In this document: positions 53,564 through 61,166 of the stretch, piece by piece
Layout: each line of letters begins with the position of its first letter
Position numbering within the stretch: the stretch's first letter is position 1
Assembly: GCF_904848665.1 (NCBI RefSeq)
Contig: NZ_CAJHCQ010000019.1
Location: forward strand, 62,001-126,000
DNA: 64,000 nucleotides
Direction of reading: 5' to 3'
Source of the DNA: Paraburkholderia hiiakae
GTDB lineage: Bacteria > Pseudomonadota > Gammaproteobacteria > Burkholderiales > Burkholderiaceae
Position numbers and translations under genes: made by a program
The notes under the pieces: generated by a model
Databases searched by the model: none
Told to the model about the DNA's origin: nothing
Seen by the model: the letters and a program-made list of their open reading frames with translations, nothing else

Positions 53564-53722
53564 TCAGCGTCGAACCCGGGTCCAACGACACCAATCGTGG
53601 TGATCGAGATTGCGCAGCAAATCGGCCCTGCGACGTTCGCGCCGGTAGTGAGCGGTGACACTAACCGCGGCTATCACAAGCACGATCGTGCCGGCAGCCA
53701 TACCGAGCCAGGACTGGTCCAC
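53564..53722 (-). CDS. Small single-helix membrane protein
   Basis: A GTG at 53722 with GAGGAGG six bases upstream gives 52 aa: one membrane helix (WLGMAAGTIVLVIAAVSVTA) followed by a basic tail (YRRERRRADLLRN). The strong ribosome-binding site favours this start over an ATG at 53773. No function is recognised. A pair of similar small genes follows on the same strand. Confidence 0.55.
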   Translation of the reverse strand: MDQSWLGMAAGTIVLVIAAVSVTAHYRRERRRADLLRNLDHHDWCRWTRVRR

Positions 53723-53822
53723 GTCAGCCTCCTCAGATCCATGCGGATCGCAACCCATTTGTGAGCAACCCACTCTGAATATAGCCTGGTCATGTGACAG
53801 ACTGTGCGGTCTGGACCGCCAA

Positions 53823-54020
53823 TCAGCGCATGCGGGCGACCGCTTTCAGGAGTGCGTCGCCTTGAGGCGTCACCCGGGGCGTCGGGAAACCTGATTCGAG
53901 GGTATCGACGATGACCAGATGAAGGTCACGAAGCGCCCAAAGTTCCTCCCGGTCCGGCTCGATTCGCCCAGGCGCATTTTTTATCAGCATCAACGTGGCA
54001 AGTTCGTGGGGGCTCAACAT
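53823..54020 (-). CDS. Small protein of unknown function
   Basis: An ATG at 54020 with GGGAGG eight bases upstream gives 65 aa (MLSPHELATLMLIKNAPGRI...). The first 30 residues look like a helix-turn-helix start and the end (VTPQGDALLKAVA) resembles the last helix and wing of a winged-helix regulator. It might be a minimal DNA-binding domain; this is weak inference. A longer start at 54074 lacks a good ribosome-binding site. Confidence 0.55.
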   Translation of the reverse strand: MLSPHELATLMLIKNAPGRIEPDREELWALRDLHLVIVDTLESGFPTPRVTPQGDALLKAVARMR

Positions 54021-54118
54021 GTTATTTCCCTCCCGCATGATCCCGCTTTTTTCCGCTTCTTTCCCGTTCTTCACATTTGATCGCGCTTATGAGCGCACTC
54101 GCCCAAACGCAATGCGTG

Positions 54119-54412
54119 CTACCTCAGCTTGGCCGCAGTCTCCGAAGCGATTTCCATGCATGCGCGCGTGTAGCCGGCCGCCTGCGAAGCGGCCCACGGC
54201 AATATATCGACCTGGCTGCGGACAAGTTGCTCCGGCGTTTGCGCGGACAACATGCCATCGAAGTGCTCTCGCGACCCAGCGAATATCGACCTGCAAGTCG
54301 CGAGATTCAGGCGCGCCAGTTCACAAAATCCATCGAACAGATGGCCGGTCGTCGCCGTGAAATTTGCGGCCCATGATCCGCTTTCCGCGGCTGCTAATTT
54401 TTGATTAGGCAT
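54119..54412 (-). CDS. Short phasin-like protein
   Basis: 97 aa with the phasin pattern FDGFCELARLNLATCRSIFA, LLSAQTPEQLVRSQVDILPW-like residues (about 55-75) and AASQAAGYTRACMEIASETA. Typical phasins of this group are about 180 aa, so this is a short form lacking the Ala/Lys-rich C-terminal region. Phasins coat PHA granules; phaJ-phaC are 8 kb away. No good Shine-Dalgarno sequence is seen. Confidence 0.65.
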   Translation of the reverse strand: MPNQKLAAAESGSWAANFTATTGHLFDGFCELARLNLATCRSIFAGSREHFDGMLSAQTPEQLVRSQVDILPWAASQAAGYTRACMEIASETAAKLR

Positions 54413-54832
54413 ACTAATTTAACCCCCGTGCATTTCACCAATCGTTATGTCTGTATCGATCGCGTTTGATGTATGGCTTCGCAACGCGAGTGGGGTTGCC
54501 CATTCCGAAGCGAATGTCGGCGTCGATCTAGAGCCTTGATTCTAACTTTGTTAAATGCGCGTCATGAATATGGATGAGTCAGGAGTTTCCCCAATTCATT
54601 GCGCAAGTTAGTTGACCCCGAAGTATGACGGCGGCGCGTTTCGAACAGGCATGCGAAAAATTGACTTGTCAGATTGAGTCTTAGCCAGTCAGACAAGAAA
54701 GGACGAGCTACAGGTTTTGCAGTGGCTGATGACGCAAGACGTCAAACAACACAGCGCTGCGATGAGGATTCATCGCAAGCGGATTGTTAGTGCAGCGCTG
54801 CTATGCACTCAAACGCGGGCTGGCTGGCAAGA
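54413..54832. other. 420-base AT-richer gap; no gene seen
   Basis: Frames here are short and lack coding character. The left part serves as upstream region for the phasin-like gene. A weak inverted repeat CTTGTC/GACAAG lies at about 54665-54697. I see no other structure. Confidence 0.5.
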
Positions 54833-55117
54833 TCAATGCGCGCCAGCTTTTACCGCATTGCGTTGCGTAAGCAGCTCGCGTATGCGCGCCAGATGCAGAT
54901 CGCCGACGGCCGTATGAACGGGCTCGATCTTGCGGGCACGACGGGCCGCAGGAGGCCACGCACCCAGGTATCGGCACAGCGCGGAAACGAACGGCCGCTT
55001 CCCTCCGCCAGCAAGCCGCTGGGCCGCCGCCGCAACGCGATCCGCACCTACATTTGCGAGCAGCCATTCAAACGCCTGACGGTCTTCGTCATTCACAATG
55101 CGGATTAGCGATTCCAT
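54833..55117 (-). CDS. Unknown 94-aa protein with an SOS-type promoter
   Basis: An ATG at 55117 with TAGGAG six bases upstream encodes MESLIRIVNDEDRQAFEWLL followed by a helical, basic protein (AAQRLAGGGKRPFVSALCRY; ARIRELLTQRN near the end). No membrane segment or known domain is recognised. A LexA box overlaps its promoter 27 bases before the start codon, so expression should rise on DNA damage. Possible roles such as cell-division inhibition or polymerase regulation are speculation. Confidence 0.75.
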   Translation of the reverse strand: MESLIRIVNDEDRQAFEWLLANVGADRVAAAAQRLAGGGKRPFVSALCRYLGAWPPAARRARKIEPVHTAVGDLHLARIRELLTQRNAVKAGAH

Positions 55118-55144
55118 GCGACGCTCCTACTGGACGTAAACACA

Positions 55145-55164
55145 TACTGTTAATTTATACAGTA
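55145..55164 (-). promoter_or_regulatory. Near-perfect LexA (SOS) box over a promoter
   Basis: TACTGTTAATTTATACAGTA has the full CTGT-N8-ACAG core with AT-rich middle and matching TA on both flanks (A and T extend the symmetry to 22 bp). On the minus strand TATAAA (55159-55154) lies within the box and TTGCAC (55180-55175) is a candidate -35. Sequence agreement with the E. coli-type consensus, which betaproteobacterial LexA also reads, is very strong. Confidence 0.88.
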
Positions 55165-55281
55165 TTTTGCGCCAGTGCAAGGCAAGATTGGGCCTGCTCT
55201 TGGGGAATGCGCCATGCAAGGAAAAGATCGGGGAATCGCCTGTCCAGAGGCGTTGCATGGGGTAATAGTACGAGCGAAACG

Positions 55282-55680
55282 CTACTCGCTGGCCGCGGCA
55301 TCCTCTTTCTGCGCTTTCAATCGGTTCCTCACGGCCGTCACCCCCAGAACCGGTCTTGCCGCATTGGCAGCGCGCGAGACCTGCCAGATCTCGGGTACCG
55401 AACCCGTGAGCGTGACGACGCCATGGCTAACCCGAATGTGAATGTCCGAATCGTCGAGATCCGGAACGCGCCTGAGGGCGCGGCGAACGTCACGCACCAC
55501 CGAGGTATCCGGCCGGGTACCGGGTGTCGACGCCGATACTCTTTGCACGGCCACACCGGCCAGCTCGTTCATGCCGGTTTGCGCGTTCGCACTGTTCGCA
55601 CAGGCAGCGCAGCTCGCGATAGCAACAAACACCATTGCGCCGATTGTGCCGTTCGTGCCGTTCGCACCGTTTCTGTTCAT
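55282..55680 (-). CDS. BON-domain periplasmic protein
   Basis: 132 aa from the ATG at 55680 (GGAGG upstream). A signal peptide (IGAMVFVAIASCAACANSANA) precedes a BON domain (DTSVVRDVRRALRRVPDLDD, HIRVSHGVVTLTGSVPEIWQ, then VTAVRNRLKAQ). BON proteins act in the periplasm or outer membrane, often against osmotic or envelope stress. It is divergent from the Rrf2 gene. A longer upstream frame lacks a signal peptide. Confidence 0.85.
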   Translation of the reverse strand: MNRNGANGTNGTIGAMVFVAIASCAACANSANAQTGMNELAGVAVQRVSASTPGTRPDTSVVRDVRRALRRVPDLDDSDIHIRVSHGVVTLTGSVPEIWQVSRAANAARPVLGVTAVRNRLKAQKEDAAASE

Positions 55681-55900
55681 GCTGCCTCCTTCGGGCCGTG
55701 TCAACCGAGGAAAAGCGCCACTTCCACGCGTATGTTCGCACAGGAATTCGCGCGTCGCGTCCACGATGGCCTGGAACCGGCACGACGCCTGCTCGCCCGC
55801 ACGCGACGCAGCGGATCACGCGGTGGATGACGCAATGGATGACTTCAGCGCCACACTGCGCTACCCTAACAACTCCGATACACAAAGTCGTCGTATAACC

Positions 55901-56416
55901 ATGTCACACATCAGCACGGGCGTCGAATACGGATTGCATTGCCTGCTTTATCTTGCCGGCACGTCTGCCGGCGTGCGCGAAGCGAGCGTGCGCGACCTCG
56001 CGGAAATGCAGGGTGTGCCGGTCGACTACGCCGCCAAGTTGTTCACGCGCCTCGCCAAGGCCGGTATCGTCGAGTCGACCGAAGGCATACGCGGCGGTTT
56101 CAGGCTCGCGAAACCCGCGCGGAATATTTCGGTGCTGGACGTCGTCGACGCCATCGACGGTGAGAAGGCGCTCTTCGACTGTCGCGAGGTGCGCGGTCAA
56201 TGTGCGGTTTTCAACGACGAACCGCCCACGTGGGCCACACGCGGCACCTGCTCGATACACGCCGTGATGCAGGGCGCCGAGCGCGCCATGCGCGCGGAGC
56301 TCAAGCAGCACTCGCTAGCCGATCTCGCCACCCGCGCGTATTCAAAGGCGCCAGCCAGCTATCACCATCACGTGGTGGACTGGTTTACTGCGCGCGCCGC
56401 CAATCGTCGCGGATAA
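55901..56416 (+). CDS. Rrf2-family transcriptional regulator
   Basis: 171 aa from the ATG at 55901. The N-terminal HTH (VEYGLHCLLYLA, then RDLAEMQGVPVDYAAKLFTR and IRGGFRLAKP) is Rrf2-type. Cys94, Cys101 and Cys117 (DCREVRGQC, then TRGTC) are spaced as in Fe-S or redox-sensing members. The start has no clear Shine-Dalgarno sequence. It is convergent with the NDH-2 gene, which is a frequent neighbour and possible target. Confidence 0.9.
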   Translation: MSHISTGVEYGLHCLLYLAGTSAGVREASVRDLAEMQGVPVDYAAKLFTRLAKAGIVESTEGIRGGFRLAKPARNISVLDVVDAIDGEKALFDCREVRGQCAVFNDEPPTWATRGTCSIHAVMQGAERAMRAELKQHSLADLATRAYSKAPASYHHHVVDWFTARAANRRG

Positions 56417-56445
56417 CAAGCGCCGCTTTTTGAACGCATCCAGCG

Positions 56446-56479
56446 AAAAAACGCGGAGCCTCCAACGAGGCTTCCGCGT
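56446..56479 (-). terminator. Intrinsic terminator of the NDH-2 gene
   Basis: On the minus strand a stem of 12 bp with one bulged base (56479-56451; loop GTTG) is followed by six T (A-run 56446-56451 on the + strand). It starts 29 bases after the dehydrogenase stop. On the + strand a second partial T-run (CTTTTTG, 56426-56432) follows Rrf2. Confidence 0.75.
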
Positions 56480-56508
56480 ACAGTCAGATCCATCGCGCTC
56501 CTAAAGGA

Positions 56509-57714
56509 TCAAGCGACCACGATGCGAAGCGGATCGGCGGCTGCGAGCGCCTGCTCACGGTCCGCGCGAGGCGGATAGATCCACTCGGAGTTGATCTGGT
56601 GCTTGAGCTTCTTCGCCTCGGCGCCCTGCAATTTTACTTCGCGCTCCCACCCTTCCGTATAGACCGCGCCCCACGGGCCCAGATCCAGACACGTCACGTA
56701 CTTCGGCTGACTATACGGAATCTGATCGAGGCCGAGCAGATCGGCGGCGACGTTGTGGCCCGCCGAGCGCCCCAGATTCATCGCGTGCTGACACGACATC
56801 ATCGTGTGATTGCCTTCGTCGTCGGTCGCCGCGCGGGCAACGTCGCCCGTTGCGTAGACACCGGGCACCCCCTCCACCGCGAGGTTACGATCGACGTGAA
56901 GACGCCCCATGGCGTCGAGCCGGCCCGGAATCTGCGCGGTCAACGTGCTTGCGCGCAGCCCGGCCGTCCAGATCACCGTGTTCGATTCGATGCGCTCGCC
57001 GTCCGCTGTCGTCACTCCGCCGGCATCCACTGAAGCCACGCCCGAGCCAAGCTTCCAGGTCACGCCGAGCGAGCCCAGCGCCTCTTCGATAACGGGACGC
57101 GGGCCCGCGCCCAGGTCCGGGCCGATCGCATCGTTACGCTCGACGATGATCACCTTCACGTTTGCGTGCTCGCCCAGTGCCGCGCGCAGGCGCGCCGGCA
57201 TTTCCGCAGCGGTCTCGATGCCGGTGAATCCGCCACCCGCCACCACCACGGTATTGCGTGCGAGCGAGTCCGGCTGGCTGGCCAGACTGTGGACGTGCGC
57301 TTCCAGTTCGACCGCTTCGTCGGTCTGGTCCACGCTGAAGGTGTGTTCGGCCAGACCCGGAATCGACGGGCGGAACAGCCGGCTGCCGGTCGCCAGCACG
57401 AGGCGGTCGTAGCCGAGCGTAGAGGACTGTCCGTCCACGCCGGTCACATCCACTGCGCGACGCTCCACGTGAATGCGCTCGACCCTGCCCTGCATGAATT
57501 TGACGCCAGTCGCCTCGAAGATCTCCGTGAGCGGCGCCCTGAAGTTCGCAGGACCCTCTTCGTACAGACGCGGACGCACATGCAGATGCGGGTCGGGTGC
57601 GACCAGCGCGATTTCCACGTCCGTGCGCCCCGCATCATCGAGCAGCCGCGCCGCGCTCAGCGCGCTCCACATGCCGGCGAAGCCGGCCCCAATAACAAGA
57701 ATACGCTTCGACAT
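56509..57714 (-). CDS. NAD(P)/FAD-dependent oxidoreductase, type II NADH dehydrogenase-like
   Basis: 401 aa from the ATG at 57714 (GGAGA upstream); an upstream extension to 57816 is unsupported. The FAD motif RILVIGAGFAGMWSALSA and the NAD motif VVAGGGFTGIETAAEM mark the two Rossmann folds; GVYATGDVARA is the FAD-binding GD motif. No membrane-anchoring helix is evident at the C-terminus, so a peripheral enzyme is expected. It may oxidise NADH to reduce quinone. Regulated perhaps by the Rrf2 protein. Confidence 0.85.
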   Translation of the reverse strand: MSKRILVIGAGFAGMWSALSAARLLDDAGRTDVEIALVAPDPHLHVRPRLYEEGPANFRAPLTEIFEATGVKFMQGRVERIHVERRAVDVTGVDGQSSTLGYDRLVLATGSRLFRPSIPGLAEHTFSVDQTDEAVELEAHVHSLASQPDSLARNTVVVAGGGFTGIETAAEMPARLRAALGEHANVKVIIVERNDAIGPDLGAGPRPVIEEALGSLGVTWKLGSGVASVDAGGVTTADGERIESNTVIWTAGLRASTLTAQIPGRLDAMGRLHVDRNLAVEGVPGVYATGDVARAATDDEGNHTMMSCQHAMNLGRSAGHNVAADLLGLDQIPYSQPKYVTCLDLGPWGAVYTEGWEREVKLQGAEAKKLKHQINSEWIYPPRADREQALAAADPLRIVVA

Positions 57715-57918
57715 TTTTGCTTCTCCAATGCAGGAATACGTGAATTCGGTGGAGCGCTCGCTTCGCATGGCTCGCGCCGCAATCTCCGGTCGAGGACTCG
57801 CGCCGCGCCTGCGCAACGCACAACTCGGATTCTATGAGTCGGAGTTAAAAGACGCAAGCCCCCCTTTTGGGACACACTGTTGACAAATCAGACAACGAGG
57901 CCGTGAAGCGGCGTGCGG

Positions 57919-59046
57919 CTAGGGTTGATGGGAAACGAAGAAGTCAACGAGACTGCGCGGCGAATCGCCACCGAGACAAACATCGAGTCCCTCTTTTGCC
58001 GCCGCCGCTTCGCAGGCACTGCGAGGAAAAAGTGTTGTCTCGTACGCAAGGAGCGCGGCTTCCATGTCGCCGGGATCCGCGGCAATGGCCTTTGCGAGTT
58101 CGGCGCCGTCGAACATGGCCAGGTTGGCCCCTTCACCAGACGGGATCATCAAATGCGCTGCATCGCCAAGCAATGTCACCCCACGCGTGCGCGGCCATTT
58201 GTGTTCCTCAGGGAGCGCATGAATCGGGCGGAACACGGGGGGCGTTTCGCCATCGGTGATGAGCGCAGTCAACTCCGGCGCCCAACCGTCGAACGCTTTC
58301 GCAACCGTGGCAGCAACGGCTGCCGGGTCGGACTGGTCGATGCTGTCGATCCAGTCTTTCGACTGATTCAGTTGTACGTACGTGTGCAGCACGCCGCCCG
58401 GCTCGCGATGCGCGACGATACCTTTGCCCGGCGCGAGCGCGAACATTGCGCCTTCGCCAACCGTTTCGGCGCTCGCCTTGTGATGCGTGTCGCAGTCGAA
58501 CAGATACGTCTCGACGAACACAGTGCCGACATAGGCCGGTTTCGCGTCCGATAGCAACGGGCGGACTTTCGACCACGCGCCATCGGCCCCCACCAGAAGG
58601 TCGGTCGTCACTGTGGAGCCGTTAGCAAAGGTCACAACGTGCCGGCCGCCGCCGAGGGGAGACACCGCGACGACTTTATGGCCCCACCGCACCGTGCTGG
58701 CGGGGAGTGATTCGAGCAGAATCCGCCGCAATGCGCCACGAGGGACTTCGGGTCGTCCGCCTGTTCCGTCGTCCGATTGCTCATAGAGGACCCGGCCATG
58801 CTTGTCGAGCACTCGCGTCGCCTGAGCGCCGGGACAGATGATCTCGAGGAACCGATCGAAGAGTCCCGCCGACTTGAGTGCGAACTGCCCGTTGTTCTCG
58901 TGAATATCGAGCATGCCGCCCTGCGTTCGCGCATTCGCCGAGGCTTCCGACTCAAAGATCGTCGAAGCAATACCGTGAACGTGGAGCACCCGCGCGAGCA
59001 TGAGTCCGCCGAGTCCCGCGCCGATGATTGCAATCGATGTCTTCAT
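57919..59046 (-). CDS. FAD-dependent monooxygenase, TetX-like
   Basis: 375 aa from an ATG with GGGAG upstream. Motifs: IAIIGAGLGGLMLARVL (about 5-21), LVGADGAWSKVRPLL (about 155-169) and LLGDAAHLMIPSGEGANLAM (about 291-310). The group includes TetX tetracycline hydroxylases, and MLDIHENNGQFAL fits it. Substrate is unknown; resistance cannot be claimed from sequence alone. It is divergent from a TetR gene with two perfect operators between them. Confidence 0.88.
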   Translation of the reverse strand: MKTSIAIIGAGLGGLMLARVLHVHGIASTIFESEASANARTQGGMLDIHENNGQFALKSAGLFDRFLEIICPGAQATRVLDKHGRVLYEQSDDGTGGRPEVPRGALRRILLESLPASTVRWGHKVVAVSPLGGGRHVVTFANGSTVTTDLLVGADGAWSKVRPLLSDAKPAYVGTVFVETYLFDCDTHHKASAETVGEGAMFALAPGKGIVAHREPGGVLHTYVQLNQSKDWIDSIDQSDPAAVAATVAKAFDGWAPELTALITDGETPPVFRPIHALPEEHKWPRTRGVTLLGDAAHLMIPSGEGANLAMFDGAELAKAIAADPGDMEAALLAYETTLFPRSACEAAAAKEGLDVCLGGDSPRSLVDFFVSHQP

Positions 59047-59091
59047 CCTGCTCCCTGCTTGTCGAGTGTGGCCGTTTAAACGGCAGCGTCC

Positions 59092-59134
59092 CTATGGAAC
59101 GTCGTTCCATAGTAATATGGAACATTGTTCCATA
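59092..59134. promoter_or_regulatory. Two perfect TetR-type operators
   Basis: CTATGGAAC-GTC-GTTCCATAG (59092-59112; arms 9 bp) and TATGGAAC-ATT-GTTCCATA (59116-59134; arms 8 bp) share the half-site ATGGAAC and lie 23 bp apart centre to centre, about two helical turns. They cover the whole short divergent region, which predicts tight co-repression of both genes. Confidence 0.88.
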
Positions 59135-59150
59135 GACGTCAAGAGGAAGC

Positions 59151-59831
59151 ATGGTCAAGAAAGCGCGGGGCGTTCAACGGCGCGAGGACTCGCTCTCACG
59201 CGAGCGAATCATCGAGGCGTCGATCGAGCTTCTGGATAGCAGCGGCGAAAGCGGCCTGACGTTTCGCGCACTAGCCGAGCGACTCGCCACCGGTCCCGGC
59301 GCGATCTACTGGCATGTCGAAAACAAGAGCGATCTGCTGAGCGCCGCCTGCGACGCCATCGTCGCCCGGACAATGGACGCGCCATTGCCCAGCGCAACGC
59401 CACGAGAGGCGATTCGCGCCCTCGCGCTGGGTATGTTCGACGCGATCGACGACCATCCGTGGGTTGGCTCGGTGCTCGCGCGAGACCCGGCGCAATTGCC
59501 CATGGTTCGCATGCTTGAACGCATAGGCCAGCAGATTCGCGCGCTTGACGTGCCTGACGACGCGCAGTGGACAACGGTGTCCGCATTGCTGAGCTATATC
59601 CTGGGCGTGAGCGGCCAGAACGCCGCGAATGCGCAAATCGCTCGCGAGCGAGACGCCGATCGAAGTCACTTTCTGGACGAGGTCGCGTCTGTGTGGTCGC
59701 AGCTCGATCCCGACGACTATCCGTTCGCCCGCAGCGTGGCCAAACAATTGCGCGATCACGACGACCGCGCCGATTTTCTCGCTGGAATCGATCTGATCCT
59801 GCTTGGAATCGAGTCAGCGCACGGACGTTGA
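59151..59831 (+). CDS. TetR-family regulator of the divergent monooxygenase
   Basis: 226 aa from an ATG with AGAGGAAGC before it. The HTH LTFRALAERLATGPGAIYWH (about 36-55) is TetR-type, and the C-terminal domain fits the TetR_C group seen with TetR(A)-like proteins. It should bind the two ATGGAAC operators. Its own stop lies three bases before the stop of the convergent TIGR03118 gene. Confidence 0.92.
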   Translation: MVKKARGVQRREDSLSRERIIEASIELLDSSGESGLTFRALAERLATGPGAIYWHVENKSDLLSAACDAIVARTMDAPLPSATPREAIRALALGMFDAIDDHPWVGSVLARDPAQLPMVRMLERIGQQIRALDVPDDAQWTTVSALLSYILGVSGQNAANAQIARERDADRSHFLDEVASVWSQLDPDDYPFARSVAKQLRDHDDRADFLAGIDLILLGIESAHGR

Positions 59832-59834
59832 GCG

Positions 59835-61019
59835 CTACATGCCCATGCTCGTCCCTCCGCCCGTGCCTGTGCCGGTGCCCGAAGTCGTGCCCGCGTTCGA
59901 CGTTGCATTCAAATCGATCCTGCCATACACACCATCGGCTTCGTCATTCGGCCCCGCCGCGAAAAACAGCGTATTGGAAGGCTGATTGCTGAGGTTGTTG
60001 CCGAACGCAATGCCCCACACGCCTGGCTCGACAATCGCGTTGCCGTTCGGCCCGGCGAGCGGCCCCATCGACTGGCCGCTCGATGCATTGAACGCGTTGA
60101 TCGTGCCATCGCCGAAATTGCCGATCAATATCGCGCCGCTCATCGAGCCGAAGTTCGCAGGCGCTTGCGCAATGCCCCACGGCGCGTTGAGCGGGCTTCC
60201 CGTCGCGAAGCGTTGCTTCAGGTTGCCGGCCGTGTCGTACACGTCGACCATGCCGAGCCCCGCACCCGCGACATCGTCGTGCCTGGCTGTGTCTTGCATC
60301 GCGTAGGTGACGAACAGATTCGAGCCGATCGCCTGAATGCCGAACGGTGCGAAGCCGGCCGGCATTGCGGGGTCCGTGAAGGCGCCGGGCATCGCGACCT
60401 TGTTGAATGAGGTATTGAAAACGTCGATCTTGTTGTTATGGAAGTCGGTCGCGTAGAGGAAGTTGGCGTTGTTCATCGTCGCGAGCGCGAGACCCTTGTA
60501 CACGGCGCCGCCCGTGCCATCGTCGTACATGACGAATGCGTTGGTCGGCCCGACCGCCGGCGCCCACGCGGTGATCGTGCCGCCTTCGCCCGCAAAGATG
60601 AACGCCGCGACGCCAGACTTGCCGTTTACCGTGACCGTGAAGCTCTGTGTGCCGTTGAAGACGATGCCCGTGGGCGAAGCCGAACCGTTCTTGCCGGCGG
60701 GAATCGCGACGATCAGCGATTGCGGCACACCGTTGCCGTCATACAGCGTCGCGACATTGGTGCCGTTATCCGCGACCCAGACGAAACCGTTCGGATTGAA
60801 GGCGACGCCCCACGGGTTTTTCAGATTCCCGTCGACGTGTGCGGCCGCCACCGCGCCATCCGAAACGAGGGCCGTCGCAGCGAACGACGACTGGACGGGC
60901 GCGCTCGTACTGTTCGAACTGGTATTGGAACTGGAACCGGAACCGCCGCCGCACGACACGAGCGTCGCGATGGCCGCGCCACATGCTAAGACGCCGAATA
61001 CGGCGAGTAGAGACTTCAT
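59835..61019 (-). CDS. TIGR03118-family lipoprotein (NHL/beta-propeller-like)
   Basis: 394 aa from an ATG with GAGGAG upstream. A lipobox (ATLVS before Cys23) and a Gly/Ser/Asn-rich linker precede a repeated domain with NPWGVAFNPNGFVWVADNGT, ASPTGIVFNGTQSFTV, FLYATDFHNNKIDVFN, NAPWGIAQAPANFGSMSGA and VWGIAFGNN. These are beta-propeller-like blades of the TIGR03118 group. A Gly/Thr-rich tail ends it. It faces the periplasm or outside. Function is not known. Confidence 0.85.
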   Translation of the reverse strand: MKSLLAVFGVLACGAAIATLVSCGGGSGSSSNTSSNSTSAPVQSSFAATALVSDGAVAAAHVDGNLKNPWGVAFNPNGFVWVADNGTNVATLYDGNGVPQSLIVAIPAGKNGSASPTGIVFNGTQSFTVTVNGKSGVAAFIFAGEGGTITAWAPAVGPTNAFVMYDDGTGGAVYKGLALATMNNANFLYATDFHNNKIDVFNTSFNKVAMPGAFTDPAMPAGFAPFGIQAIGSNLFVTYAMQDTARHDDVAGAGLGMVDVYDTAGNLKQRFATGSPLNAPWGIAQAPANFGSMSGAILIGNFGDGTINAFNASSGQSMGPLAGPNGNAIVEPGVWGIAFGNNLSNQPSNTLFFAAGPNDEADGVYGRIDLNATSNAGTTSGTGTGTGGGTSMGM

Positions 61020-61166
61020 GACCGCACTCCTCGTTCAGTCCAGGGGGCTAACGGACAAAGAACGAGGAGGACGCGGGGTTTATTCCAGCAAAGAAAAGGG
61101 GTTGATATCGCGCGCGATCGCAATGACTGAACTAGCTAGTGAAAAGCGGGTGGCGGGCAACGAACA

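Noticed and set aside
54717-54917. 66-codon plus-strand frame
   Set aside because: Overlaps the SOS-type gene antisense and has no recognised features.
55442-55900. Upstream extension of the Rrf2 gene
   Set aside because: Antisense to the BON-domain gene; Rrf2 HTH starts right after the ATG at 55901.
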